DNA from: Xenococcus sp. PCC 7305 | GTDB taxonomy: Bacteria > Cyanobacteriota > Cyanobacteriia > Cyanobacteriales > Xenococcaceae | NCBI RefSeq assembly: GCF_000332055.1 | Contig: NZ_ALVZ01000186.1 | Span: forward strand, 1-44,592 | Reading direction: 5' to 3' | Length of the DNA: 44,592 nt | In this document: piece after piece, positions 15,396 through 24,011 of the stretch | Numbering within the stretch: position 1 is the first letter of the stretch | How the letters are laid out: every line of letters starts with the position of its first letter | Position numbers and translations under genes: made by a program | Notes under the pieces: model-generated | Told to the model about the DNA's origin: nothing | What the model saw: the letters and a program-made list of their open reading frames with translations, nothing else | Database searches by the model: none

Positions 15396-15601
15396 CCCCT
15401 CACGAGGATTGAAAAGCTATCTCTTCCTTAACCTTGGGGATTTGCCGCTCATGATGGACAACAAATACGCTCCGCTTCTCTTTTGTTACCCACAATCCCT
15501 TGGATAAGTCGAGGACTTCCCCACAAGTCCACAAGGCTTTTGCCAACAACAAATTTCAAATCAGAGTTGGTTTATTTAAGAAGTTTCTTTATCGATTCTG
15601 G
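15396..15601. other. Gene-free region downstream of repA1
   Basis: About 200 bp without an open frame. It contains TTATCCAAGG (minus strand, near 15505) that loosely resembles a DnaA box, plus direct CCACAAG repeats near 15519-15537. A replication-origin role beside the CyRepA1 gene is possible but not shown. Confidence 0.3.
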
Positions 15602-18600
15602 TCAATCAAACCTCAGCTTTTGATGTATCAGCATTAATTTCAACATCCGAATATCGTTGAAACTATGCTCTAAGATTTGCTTTCCTAAGCTAAATGTTTC
15701 CTGCAATAGCTCATAAAGAGGATTTAAATGTTTCAATGTCTCCGACTCTGCCTTAAATCCCTCTTTTTCTGACGATGAGGACAGATTATTTTCCGTATCC
15801 AGGGAGCCCCTTAAACTTTCCAGATTATTCTTTTTAGGGGGGTCGGATACCGAATTTTTGAGTTGCTCAATCCCATAGAGACTCTTGAATTTAGCTTGAT
15901 GCTCCAAAGCTTTCTTTTGTAGTAACCACTCCTGCCTCGCTTGCTCAGTGCGAATCTCATCTCGATGCTCTAATACCGAGACGGCCAAACCCAACCTATT
16001 CATTTCTAAGCTGTAATAGCGGACCTGTGCTTTCCGTTTACCCTTTTTGCGATGGGTCATCTTTAGTCCCATTTGGGCTATCAAGGCTGATAGTAACCAC
16101 ATCGGTTTACAATTTTTGGGAACGGTAAAACCGATAATCGATTTGAATTGAATTTTGGCTCTAACAGCTAAATCTCTCATCTTGACTAATGCAGGGTCAT
16201 TGGCTGTGAGTTCTTCTCCTTTTAATAACCGTTGTAAGATACTCGGCAGCCCTAATATTTGACGAATTAACCATTGAGGAGAATGATTCTGCCAATCAGT
16301 ACAAATAGCCAGTTGCTGACGTTCGTTGAGATCTCTGACTGCCACTATTTTAGGAGGAGCAGGATAGGATACCCCTGTTTGAGGATGAATGATAGTTCCC
16401 TCTGAAGGAGCAATCATCGATTCTAAGGTGATTAGCTGACGAATTAGCTGCCCTCCTTGATCCAGTTTGACTAATTCTGCGGTTACGGGCATTCCGTAAT
16501 CTCTATGAATACGGAATTTTTCACATTCAAATTGTTGTTCAGGATTGAGATATTCTTTGCTTTGACGGTTTTGATATTCTTGATGAGTGATATTATCTGC
16601 TTTGACAATGGCGTCTTGATATTCTTCCTTGATAGCCTGGGCTGTTTGTTTGAGTTTCTGACCCATGACCGAATCCTGATCTGACCCTTGGGGAATTAAG
16701 TTATAGCCCATTTCACAGAAGAGCAGCTCGTATAAATCTTCCCTAAGATTATTCATCGAGTCATTACGACGGGCTTTTGTTTTGCAGTAAGCATCTAATG
16801 CCCAGTCTTTCTCAGCACCTCTTTCACCAGTTTCTGGGTCAATACGAATTAAAAAGGCGGTTAGGGAATTAAGTCGGAGAATTCTTCGCTTAATAGTAGC
16901 TTCATTGGTTTCTTTTCTGCCAAAGGGAGGATGGGGTGTTGTCCAAATATGGAGAGGCACTTGGCCACGAACACGATGCAATTGCTGAATGCATTCTGTG
17001 GCCGATTGGGAAACTCCTGAAAAGATCCCGAAAACCTGCTGAAAATGACCAGAGTTGATATCAACCCCTGTGCCGAGGGAGGGGGATGCTAAGAGGACAT
17101 CAAGGTTTTTGACTTCTTCAGAGATGTTTTTAATGAAGCTGATATTTTCTTCGCTGCCGCTATTATCGCTATGAATTGCTTTTACTCTGAGGGGTTTAGC
17201 CTTGGGATCAAGGAAATTGGCTTGATTATCCTCTGCTGTGAGAAGTTTTTCTAATTTTTCGATTAGTTTCTTAGAATCGGCAACCACCATGATTTTCTGA
17301 CCGATGAGGATCGCGAGTTGGAGTTTGGCAATGATCTCGCTATTATCTGACCCTTCATACCAATAAACATCTCTATCGGTTGATTGATAGGTGTTTTGAA
17401 TAATAAAAGGTTTTTCTCCCAGGGGGCGCATATTCATGAAGAAGTCCAGGGTAATATCATCTAAATGGGCATCGGCTAAGATGACTAGTTTGGCGTTACG
17501 GATGATATATTCGAGGACTTCTAAGATCTCGGCTCGATTTTTTTTACAGGTGTTACTGTGCAGTAGATGAATCACGTACTGACAGGCTTCATCGATGAAT
17601 ACAAAATCATATTTTTGCAGTTGTTCTTGCAATTTGTAGAGGCTGTCAACGGTAATCGATAGTTGTTTGACTTGACTCCAGTTTCCTTGAGCGATTTCTG
17701 AGTACATTTGGGTGTTTAATCGCTGGGCAAGGTTTTTCAGGAGGTTAACGCGATGACCATTGTTGAGAAAGGTTTTATGGGGGTAGAGTTGACGCAGGAT
17801 AGCCATGAGTTCGGTTTTACCGGTCCCCATGCCACTGGAGAGTCCGATTACTCCTGTGGAGGGAAAGGGAACATAGGAGTCAGGAGTCAGTATCCAGGAG
17901 TCAGTATCAGCGGGAACTAATTCTGATATTTCTCCTGAATCCTGAATCTTGTTTCCTGGCTCTTCTACCAAAATTCTCTCGGATAAATATTTGGTATTAA
18001 CAACAACATTGGCGGGATATTTATCGCTGAGTCTTCCTGTTTTGGGATAATGGGTTTGTTGATATTTGCTCAGGCTCTGAGCTTGTTTAATAATTTCTGC
18101 AAGCAGTGATTCGGCCTGCTCTCCTCGGGCGGTTACAAAATCATCAACCCCTTGCTTGCTCCGGCCACAAGGCGAGGAAACCTCGCCGTGGGCGGTGCGC
18201 TTTTCCTCTCCTGGAAGGGAAGCAACGGAGCATTTACATCCTTTACCTTGAATTAGTTTGCCTGTGCGGATTGTCGCTGTGTAGATCGCTTTGCGAGTTT
18301 TTTCTTTGGTTTCATAGTCAAAGAGGATGATGAATTCCCGTCCTTTTTGAGTGACAGGCAGTAAATCTGGATGGAGATAATGTTTACCGTTCTTTTCGTT
18401 TTTGCGAGCTCCATTCCAAATGCCTGGTAGGGCTATGGCGACATAGCCCATTGAGAGCAGACAAGCTGCTTTTTTTTCTCCTTCGGTAAGGATAATGGGT
18501 ATTTCTGGATGTTTCTTGACCCATTCCCAGAAACAAATTGGAATCGGTGATTTGATCTGGGAAATAGGAGTAGATGTTTTTTTGACTCCGTTTTTGAGGA

Positions 18601-19210
18601 TATCAGTTAAGTTTTGTGAACCTGATGGGGATAAAGTATAGGATTTTTGATCTTTTTTACCTGAGCCTTTGCGCCAGCAGTTTTGATCTGCTAGGCGGAG
18701 GCTTAAGGGGGAGTGATAACGCTTGATGCTATAGCGCCTGGCAACTTTGTCCCAAATTCTATGGGTGATTTTGAAGTAGGTGAGGCGGATTTTAGCGTTT
18801 GGTGGAGATTCGTATTTGACTGGTTTGTTTCTTTTGGGATCTATGCGGGGGGTATCGGGTTTCAAGCGTCCCGAGAGCATAAGGTGCCATTCGTTGTCGG
18901 GGTCAAGTCCTGAGACCCACCAACCACCATTTTCAAGATGTTTATATTGTTTGAGTTTGCTGTCTCGGAGGCGGCCATCGTTGCGGCGTTCGGTGTTGGG
19001 GATGTTGTAGAGGAGATGTTCGTAGGCTTCTGTTTCGTTGAGGGAGCGTAGGTTGAGGGCGATTAATTCGGGATCTACAGAACTATTTAGCCATTCTTGG
19101 AGATGGTCGGGAAGGATGTGATTTGGTTTTTGGGCAAGATTAGCTGAGAAGCTTTTTGAATAGGGGGATATCACTATAAATGTCTCCAGTACAAAAGAGA
19201 ATTTGCACAA
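15602..19210 (-). CDS. CyRepA1-family plasmid replication protein (primase/helicase)
   Basis: 1202 residues. An N-terminal DUF3854/Toprim-like region holds PIILTEGEKKAACLLSMGY (about 240) and IILFDYE. A helicase follows with Walker A SSGMGTGKTELM (about 458), DEAC-type Walker B YDFVFIDEACQ, motif SPSLGTGVDINSGHF and an arginine-finger motif QQLHRVRGQ. This is the layout of cyanobacterial CyRepA1 proteins such as that of pSYSA (about 960 aa, from memory). Excess length is partly explained by repeat insertions inside the gene (17875-17906 and 18158-18231). The protein probably starts plasmid replication by unwinding and priming. The start near MCKFSF is uncertain, as homologues usually begin near LPDHLQEWL, about 30 residues later. 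Confidence 0.85.
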   Translation of the reverse strand: MCKFSFVLETFIVISPYSKSFSANLAQKPNHILPDHLQEWLNSSVDPELIALNLRSLNETEAYEHLLYNIPNTERRNDGRLRDSKLKQYKHLENGGWWVSGLDPDNEWHLMLSGRLKPDTPRIDPKRNKPVKYESPPNAKIRLTYFKITHRIWDKVARRYSIKRYHSPLSLRLADQNCWRKGSGKKDQKSYTLSPSGSQNLTDILKNGVKKTSTPISQIKSPIPICFWEWVKKHPEIPIILTEGEKKAACLLSMGYVAIALPGIWNGARKNEKNGKHYLHPDLLPVTQKGREFIILFDYETKEKTRKAIYTATIRTGKLIQGKGCKCSVASLPGEEKRTAHGEVSSPCGRSKQGVDDFVTARGEQAESLLAEIIKQAQSLSKYQQTHYPKTGRLSDKYPANVVVNTKYLSERILVEEPGNKIQDSGEISELVPADTDSWILTPDSYVPFPSTGVIGLSSGMGTGKTELMAILRQLYPHKTFLNNGHRVNLLKNLAQRLNTQMYSEIAQGNWSQVKQLSITVDSLYKLQEQLQKYDFVFIDEACQYVIHLLHSNTCKKNRAEILEVLEYIIRNAKLVILADAHLDDITLDFFMNMRPLGEKPFIIQNTYQSTDRDVYWYEGSDNSEIIAKLQLAILIGQKIMVVADSKKLIEKLEKLLTAEDNQANFLDPKAKPLRVKAIHSDNSGSEENISFIKNISEEVKNLDVLLASPSLGTGVDINSGHFQQVFGIFSGVSQSATECIQQLHRVRGQVPLHIWTTPHPPFGRKETNEATIKRRILRLNSLTAFLIRIDPETGERGAEKDWALDAYCKTKARRNDSMNNLREDLYELLFCEMGYNLIPQGSDQDSVMGQKLKQTAQAIKEEYQDAIVKADNITHQEYQNRQSKEYLNPEQQFECEKFRIHRDYGMPVTAELVKLDQGGQLIRQLITLESMIAPSEGTIIHPQTGVSYPAPPKIVAVRDLNERQQLAICTDWQNHSPQWLIRQILGLPSILQRLLKGEELTANDPALVKMRDLAVRAKIQFKSIIGFTVPKNCKPMWLLSALIAQMGLKMTHRKKGKRKAQVRYYSLEMNRLGLAVSVLEHRDEIRTEQARQEWLLQKKALEHQAKFKSLYGIEQLKNSVSDPPKKNNLESLRGSLDTENNLSSSSEKEGFKAESETLKHLNPLYELLQETFSLGKQILEHSFNDIRMLKLMLIHQKLRFD
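17875..17906. repeat. Heptad repeats inside the replication gene
   Basis: AGGAGTCAGGAGTCAG followed by a second CAGGAGTCAG makes three copies of GGAGTCA in about 30 bp, in frame, encoding TPDSYV/TDSWIL-type residues just upstream of the helicase core. The same motif occurs, inverted, at 3247-3276. It lies in the linker between the two domains. Confidence 0.6.
18158..18231. repeat. GC-rich palindromic insertion inside the replication gene
   Basis: GCTCCG and CGGAGC bound a 74-bp GC-rich block whose core folds as CCAC..GGCGAGG-AAA-CCTCGCC-GTGG. In protein it adds a Cys/Gly/Ser-rich stretch (ASLPGEEKRTAHGEVSSPCG) between the Toprim-like region and GVDDFVTARG. Composition differs sharply from the surrounding gene, which suggests a mobile palindromic repeat that landed in frame. 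Confidence 0.6.
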
Positions 19211-19385
19211 GAAGAGACAAAGATAGTAAAATTGATATAGGGATAATTTCTATCTCTCAGATTAGTATATAAATTTAGGGTCGCAATCTAAATCTTTTTG
19301 ACTAACCTGAAAGGAAATCATTTTGTCCCTTCTAGTGCAATGTGTAAAGCATATGTACATATAAAAATATGTTTTTTAACGGTGG

Positions 19386-19424
19386 AAACCTGGAGCGATT
19401 GGGGAATTGCATGCCAGGTTTTTT
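19386..19424 (+). terminator. Terminator-like hairpin upstream of repA1
   Basis: AAACCTGG pairs with CCAGGTTT, and inside it GCGATT pairs with AATTGC around a GGGG loop; a run of T follows directly. It points away from repA1. It would end a short plus-strand transcript starting near 19250, or form part of a leader or attenuator; a countertranscribed RNA controlling copy number is one possibility. Confidence 0.65.
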
Positions 19425-19685
19425 GCCGTCAGAATCATGATACTGCTGTTTTGGGAAGATATAAAAACTTTACTCAAAAAGTTCACAAATGTGATTAGCT
19501 CTTACTTTGCTCTTCAAAGAACTAGTTAGCATTATAAATATGTAATTAATAGTGTGTAACTCAGCTATAATCTGAAGGCAGCTAAATATTCACTTCTTTT
19601 GCTTAAGCCATCAAAAAATATTAAATCCCTTAAATTTAAAGGAATTGGCTAAAAGATAGAGTTTCAACCTTAGCAAACTAAAAAA
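19425..19685. other. Gene-free region between the hairpin and the 19686 gene
   Basis: About 260 bp with no supported gene. It is AT-rich and probably holds the promoter of the 19686 gene. Confidence 0.4.
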
Positions 19686-20063
19686 ATGGTTGATAAAAAC
19701 CAAAAATGGCCTCATACTCCCAAAAATGGAGTAGATGGCTTGACAGATTATAAAGACTTCCTAATACATCATGATCTTAGAGAATCTATTCTCAAGGCTT
19801 TTGTGAAGTATCTAGAAAGCTACGATGACAAAGACGACCTTTTTAAAACTTTTCCTGAGAAATTCAATGTAAGAATGGAGAATTCGATAGCGGGAATAGA
19901 AGAGACATTACCTATAGATAGAGAGAAAATCGAGATGATTACACATCATTTGATGCGAGGTATTGATGGGCTACTGTTAGATGACCCTGCCCCCTCCATT
20001 CCCGAGGAATATTTGAGTTTAGCAGCAGAAGCTCTTCGAAGATACAAAGAACAACAAAGATAA
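19686..20063 (+). CDS. Hypothetical protein (125 aa)
   Basis: Unrecognised, mostly helical. Segments: YKDFLIHHDLRESILKAFVK, then a charged stretch, then KIEMITHHLMRGIDGLLLDD and a C-terminal helix LSLAAEALRRYKEQQ. There is no DNA-binding motif I can name. It faces the aconitase/LuxR chimera tail to tail 20 bp away. Codon use looks like its neighbours. Confidence 0.55.
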   Translation: MVDKNQKWPHTPKNGVDGLTDYKDFLIHHDLRESILKAFVKYLESYDDKDDLFKTFPEKFNVRMENSIAGIEETLPIDREKIEMITHHLMRGIDGLLLDDPAPSIPEEYLSLAAEALRRYKEQQR

Positions 20064-20082
20064 TAATCAGATAGTGTTGTTT

Positions 20083-21159
20083 TTATTCTTGTTGTACTAC
20101 GACAATCCTAAAATTAACGTTCTGTTTCTTCAAATTTTCCAAATCAAGTTCGTCTAAATTGACAATCTTATTAAATGGGATATCAATATATTCCCTATCT
20201 ATATTTTCCTTGTCCCAATAACTTCTGTAAGAACATAGGAATTTCATTAAACCTTCTCTAGTACGATTATTAAGGTTTAACTCTTCATAAATTATACTGA
20301 TATTTTTCCTAACGCTATAATCAGTTGAACCTACCAATTCAGCAATATCTTTTGTTTTTTTCTCTTGAAAAAAAAGCTTTATGATAAGCATTTGATGAGC
20401 TGTTAATCGACAAAAACTTTCCTGAATAGACTTTTGATCGTTCATAAGGTTTGTTCTGTCACTTACTGCTGTTGCTTCATTAAGCTTATTTAAATCGGCT
20501 TTATTCTTTTTCTCAACGATGAGTTTCTCTTCTTGCATTGGTACCGAAGGAATAGCATTCACAATATCTCTAAGGGTTACACCAGGTTGTAACTTTCCAG
20601 TAAAACGGACAAAAACAGATCCAGGCATATCTAAAGGCATAACGCCCAAGGTAGCAGTAAAAGCAACTAAACCTGAGCGGGCAAGAAAAGAAATACTAAA
20701 GGGAAAACGAGTATGAAAGTCTCCCTCAGTCCCGACGGTATTGGATAATAGCATTCTATTTAACCAGAAAGGAATGATACTATCCATAGGAAGTAAAGCT
20801 ACGCCAGCGTCTTTGGTATTGGTTTCCCCTGGTACTTTGAGACGGGAAATAAACCATTCTGCATTATCCCAAGAGTCAATGACTTGTTTAGCAGAGCTCT
20901 TAGCTTCGGAGAAAGTGATTAAGGGGAAGGTAATTTCTTTTTTGGCTAATGCGGTCAAGAAACCTGCTTTGACATAAGCTGCATCATCTACTCCTGGTGG
21001 GACTCTCTCTGTCAGTAAGGAAAGTAGAGTCTCTTCTTCTTCTATGGGGGGATTTTTGAGTATTTCGCAGAGTTGAGATGTTTGTTCTGCATTTAAGGGT
21101 AATGCGGGAATTCCTTGGACTTCCCTTGCAGCAGCATGTTTACGGTATGCTTCCAGCAT
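20083..21159 (-). CDS. Chimera: aconitase B pieces fused to a LuxR-type helix-turn-helix
   Basis: 358 residues. Residues 1-80 are the start of bifunctional aconitase B ([38 protein letters not shown]). Residues 95-115 are a later piece (SWDNAEWF...VPGETNT). Residues 120-206 are from the catalytic core ([41 protein letters not shown]). Some 300 intervening residues and the Cys-containing C-terminus are missing, and GDSHTR has become GDFHTR, so enzyme activity is lost. After a linker, residues 252-308 read as a LuxR/GerE HTH ([25 protein letters not shown]). An unbroken frame suggests selection. Target unknown. Confidence 0.75.
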   Translation of the reverse strand: MLEAYRKHAAAREVQGIPALPLNAEQTSQLCEILKNPPIEEEETLLSLLTERVPPGVDDAAYVKAGFLTALAKKEITFPLITFSEAKSSAKQVIDSWDNAEWFISRLKVPGETNTKDAGVALLPMDSIIPFWLNRMLLSNTVGTEGDFHTRFPFSISFLARSGLVAFTATLGVMPLDMPGSVFVRFTGKLQPGVTLRDIVNAIPSVPMQEEKLIVEKKNKADLNKLNEATAVSDRTNLMNDQKSIQESFCRLTAHQMLIIKLFFQEKKTKDIAELVGSTDYSVRKNISIIYEELNLNNRTREGLMKFLCSYRSYWDKENIDREYIDIPFNKIVNLDELDLENLKKQNVNFRIVVVQQE

Positions 21160-21808
21160 TTAGTAATCTCCTTACATATGTGTATTGAAGGATGTTTAAT
21201 TATTATCTCATTAGTTCCATTGGGAACAAAAATAGGTTTCCTAAGCACCACATCCATCATCATGCAACAACACCGCTTTAATCTGTTTTGCTCTTTCTTA
21301 TGGTGAATCTTGAGAGCACTACGCTATTCTTTTTTCGCTTCGGCTCCATGGCGTTTATAAATTACATATGATTGCAACCTTTGTGACTTTTCAATCGGGA
21401 GAGGTATATCTCCATTTAAATAAGAACACCGCCTCCTAAACAAGCAATACTTCTGTATTAAAGATACTTGTTTCACACTTGTGACCTTCTTTCTTTATAT
21501 TTGTTCTTAAACCTTGGATAAAAGATAATATAAACTTAAGCCTAAATTAGATTTATTGCTGCCAGCTTATAAATTAGTTTGGCATCTAGATTTATGTTCT
21601 CAATTATCAACAGATTCTAACGCTGAGAAAAATGTTTTCACTATTCTCAATGCCATTTTCTTCTTGGCGAGTCCCAGGAAAGAAAATTAGATACTAATAA
21701 ATATTATTATTAAAAGCATTTAAAAATAATATTTATTACAAATTTAAATCTGCATAGATGCGAGAAATCATCCATGCACAGGATTCCTATGCCAAAAATT
21801 CAAAACCA
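21160..21808. other. Gene-poor region with a possible coding remnant
   Basis: About 650 bp with no complete gene. A short open stretch near 21553-21690 reads LPAYKLVWHLDLCSQL and ends SPRKEN without a good start codon. It may be a gene remnant; I cannot name it. Confidence 0.35.
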
Positions 21809-22696
21809 ATGAACAAACTTCAAAGACTCAAAACGCTCTTAGCATTAATTGCTATCGCTTCCACAGTTCCTGGCTGTCTACCTCCAGATAAAATAGAAGA
21901 TAATGTCCCAACAGCAATCAATCTTGAAGAATCAACTCAAACGATCCAAGACTACCTCAAAAATCAACCACCAGAAACTACCCCCATTAGAATTGGCGTT
22001 ACCCAAGATAAAACCAGTAGTTTAGAGGCTAATCGAGTTAAACGCCTATCCTTAGAAAAATTAGACCCCTTATTAGAGTTCATAGGGAAAAATGGTGGAG
22101 AATTGGCATACTTACGGGCTTGTAATGATTCCAATATGCCTATGTCGAGAGTCAAAATAAGTCAACCTCCAAGACTTGACGATCAAGATCTGCTCGCTCT
22201 CACTTTACCTACTAAACCAGATGAGAATGCAAATCCTTTGTTTGCCCATGAGGGAGAAGAACAAAGACAAAAGGAACGCGAAACTTTTAAAGAAGGCTTT
22301 GAGCATAATTCAGCCATTATTGCTGCCCATGAAGAAGCAATTAAAGATTGGGAAACTTCGACTCAGAACAAACTCAATCAATATCGACAACAACTGCAAA
22401 CGTTATCGCAGCAGCCTTTAGACTGTCCCGCCACCGATATTTATGGCGCGATTCAACGTAATAGCCTGTTTTTCCAAGAAGACACCAGTATTTGGACAAA
22501 AAAACCTCAAGACTGGATCATCTTCATTACCGATGGACTGCATAACACAGCGAATCAAAAAGCCAACTTCCCCCAAGACACCAACGTCTTACTCGTCAAC
22601 GGCGGTACTACCGTTGGAGTATTCAAAGATATTGAACATCAAAGCTTTGAAGCCCCCACGGCTGCTATTGACTATGTTCTACATAATGCAAAATAA
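21809..22696 (+). CDS. vWA-like lipoprotein of the mobilisation region
   Basis: 295 residues from the ATG at 21809, chosen because MNKLQRLKTLLALIAIAS followed by TVPGC forms a lipoprotein signal with lipobox Cys; an earlier in-frame ATG at 21758 would put 17 polar residues in front. The mature part has a vWA-like first strand and metal motif (IGVTQDKTSS, DxTxS variant) and a second strand with Asp (WIIFITDGLHN). A central Glu/Gln-rich coiled-coil segment separates them. It starts the plus-strand run leading to the coupling protein, so a transfer-related envelope role is inferred. Confidence 0.65.
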   Translation: MNKLQRLKTLLALIAIASTVPGCLPPDKIEDNVPTAINLEESTQTIQDYLKNQPPETTPIRIGVTQDKTSSLEANRVKRLSLEKLDPLLEFIGKNGGELAYLRACNDSNMPMSRVKISQPPRLDDQDLLALTLPTKPDENANPLFAHEGEEQRQKERETFKEGFEHNSAIIAAHEEAIKDWETSTQNKLNQYRQQLQTLSQQPLDCPATDIYGAIQRNSLFFQEDTSIWTKKPQDWIIFITDGLHNTANQKANFPQDTNVLLVNGGTTVGVFKDIEHQSFEAPTAAIDYVLHNAK

Positions 22697-22710
22697 GGAG
22701 GAGATAAACC

Positions 22711-23568
22711 ATGTTTTCACAGGATTCTGATAGTCAATATCAAGAGAACATTCAGGCTCAACTAATAGAGCGAATACAAGCTATTAACAAAAAAGCTCCT
22801 GAATACTTTAATGCTGTTAAGCAGGCAAAAAAATGTGAATCAGACTTAGAAGAAAAACAAAAGATACGTAAACAGTTCCAAGATATTAGCCCACAACAGA
22901 AGCTGTTCTATTTCTTAATTCCGCCATTGTTGTTATGCGTCTACATTATCAATCTACTGTTGATTTCCGATGCTACAGAATATCTTGTGCGGCGGCGTTT
23001 TGGGGATACACAATGGTCAAATCTATTTGTCTTAATTGTGCCCTTAGTTTTAATATTTTTTGAAATATTTCTGGCGGCTTTTAACTTGTATGTTCAAGAA
23101 AACGCTGCTTTCAGAAAACAGTACCCAGCCGCTAAATCACTTCAGTTTTTGGTGCATTTAATTGTTTTGGTGACTCCAATTCTTTTGTTTGCGACTAAAT
23201 TCGCCGAATACGCCACTAAAAATCGTCTGCCCTATCCCCATGAAGCCCTACTAATTTTAGCTTTAACCTTCCTCGCTTGGATTACCGATGCCGCAGTTGT
23301 CTATGGCATTAAATTCATCACCCAAGCGATGATCTTTTTCAGTTCTGGTTTAACACCCAAAAGAACCGAGAAAAAATCTGTCTACTGGTCAAATCAAACT
23401 AGAAAGGAACTGCAATTTATCGGCGACGACTATGAAACCTATAAACCAAATCTCCAGGAATACGACAAAAGATATCCAGAAGATCCTTTGATTCTGCCGC
23501 CTTTTAGCCAGGAAGCCAAACAGGCGATCGTCATCTACCTTGGCTGTGATCCAAAAGACGTTCTATAA
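22711..23568 (+). CDS. Multi-pass membrane protein of the mobilisation operon
   Basis: 285 residues with an AGGAGG ribosome site just upstream of the ATG. An N-terminal coiled-coil stretch (about 1-60) precedes four hydrophobic segments: near 70-90 (FYFLIPPLLLCVYIINLLLI), 105-130 (LFVLIVPLVLIFFEIFLAAF), 145-165 (LQFLVHLIVLVTPILLF) and 180-200 (ALLILALTFLAWITDAAVVY). The C-terminal 80 residues are soluble. No family recognised. It lies 14 bp after the lipoprotein gene and before the coupling-protein gene. Confidence 0.65.
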   Translation: MFSQDSDSQYQENIQAQLIERIQAINKKAPEYFNAVKQAKKCESDLEEKQKIRKQFQDISPQQKLFYFLIPPLLLCVYIINLLLISDATEYLVRRRFGDTQWSNLFVLIVPLVLIFFEIFLAAFNLYVQENAAFRKQYPAAKSLQFLVHLIVLVTPILLFATKFAEYATKNRLPYPHEALLILALTFLAWITDAAVVYGIKFITQAMIFFSSGLTPKRTEKKSVYWSNQTRKELQFIGDDYETYKPNLQEYDKRYPEDPLILPPFSQEAKQAIVIYLGCDPKDVL

Positions 23569-23574
23569 AGCTTG

Positions 23575-23610
23575 AGTAATCAGGGGAAGCTTCCCCTGAT
23601 TACTGCTTTT
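23575..23610 (+). terminator. Intrinsic terminator
   Basis: A perfect 30-bp palindrome with arms AGTAATCAGGGGAAG lies 7 bp after the stop of the membrane protein and is followed by GCTTTT. It could also attenuate transcription into the coupling-protein genes. Confidence 0.75.
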
Positions 23611-23637
23611 AATGCTTGCAATCTCAAATCTTAGATT

Positions 23638-23991
23638 ATGTTTTTTGCTACGAAAACCGAACAAGACATACTATTTCAAATGTATGTTGCCGTTGCCCCA
23701 GCTGAAATAGCCAACCTAGATTTCTTCCAAGAAAATTACTACGGCTATTTCGAGAATCTAGACGACCTTAAACTTACTCTAATAGACAGCCAAATAGACA
23801 ATCTCTCAGAAGCTTTGGATTTGGCGATATCCCAAGACGGCAAGCAAGCCACCTATAACTTTGACATTAAAAAACTAGTCACAGCAGGAAAATATTTCCT
23901 GCTCTATGACTTTCGCTATCAAGGCTTTCATGCGTTCTCACTCGACGAATACCAAACAAATCAATCTTATTCACAAAAAGAATCAGCGTAA
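23638..23991 (+). CDS. Hypothetical protein (117 aa)
   Basis: Unrecognised acidic protein. Segments: KTEQDILFQMYVAVAPAEIA, FFQENYYGYFENLDDLKLTL and YNFDIKKLVTAGKYFLLYDF. Soluble, without signal or membrane parts. It lies 20 bp before the coupling-protein gene. The position suggests an accessory transfer protein. Confidence 0.5.
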   Translation: MFFATKTEQDILFQMYVAVAPAEIANLDFFQENYYGYFENLDDLKLTLIDSQIDNLSEALDLAISQDGKQATYNFDIKKLVTAGKYFLLYDFRYQGFHAFSLDEYQTNQSYSQKESA

Positions 23992-24011
23992 AAATCTTAT
24001 TCCTTCTCCTT

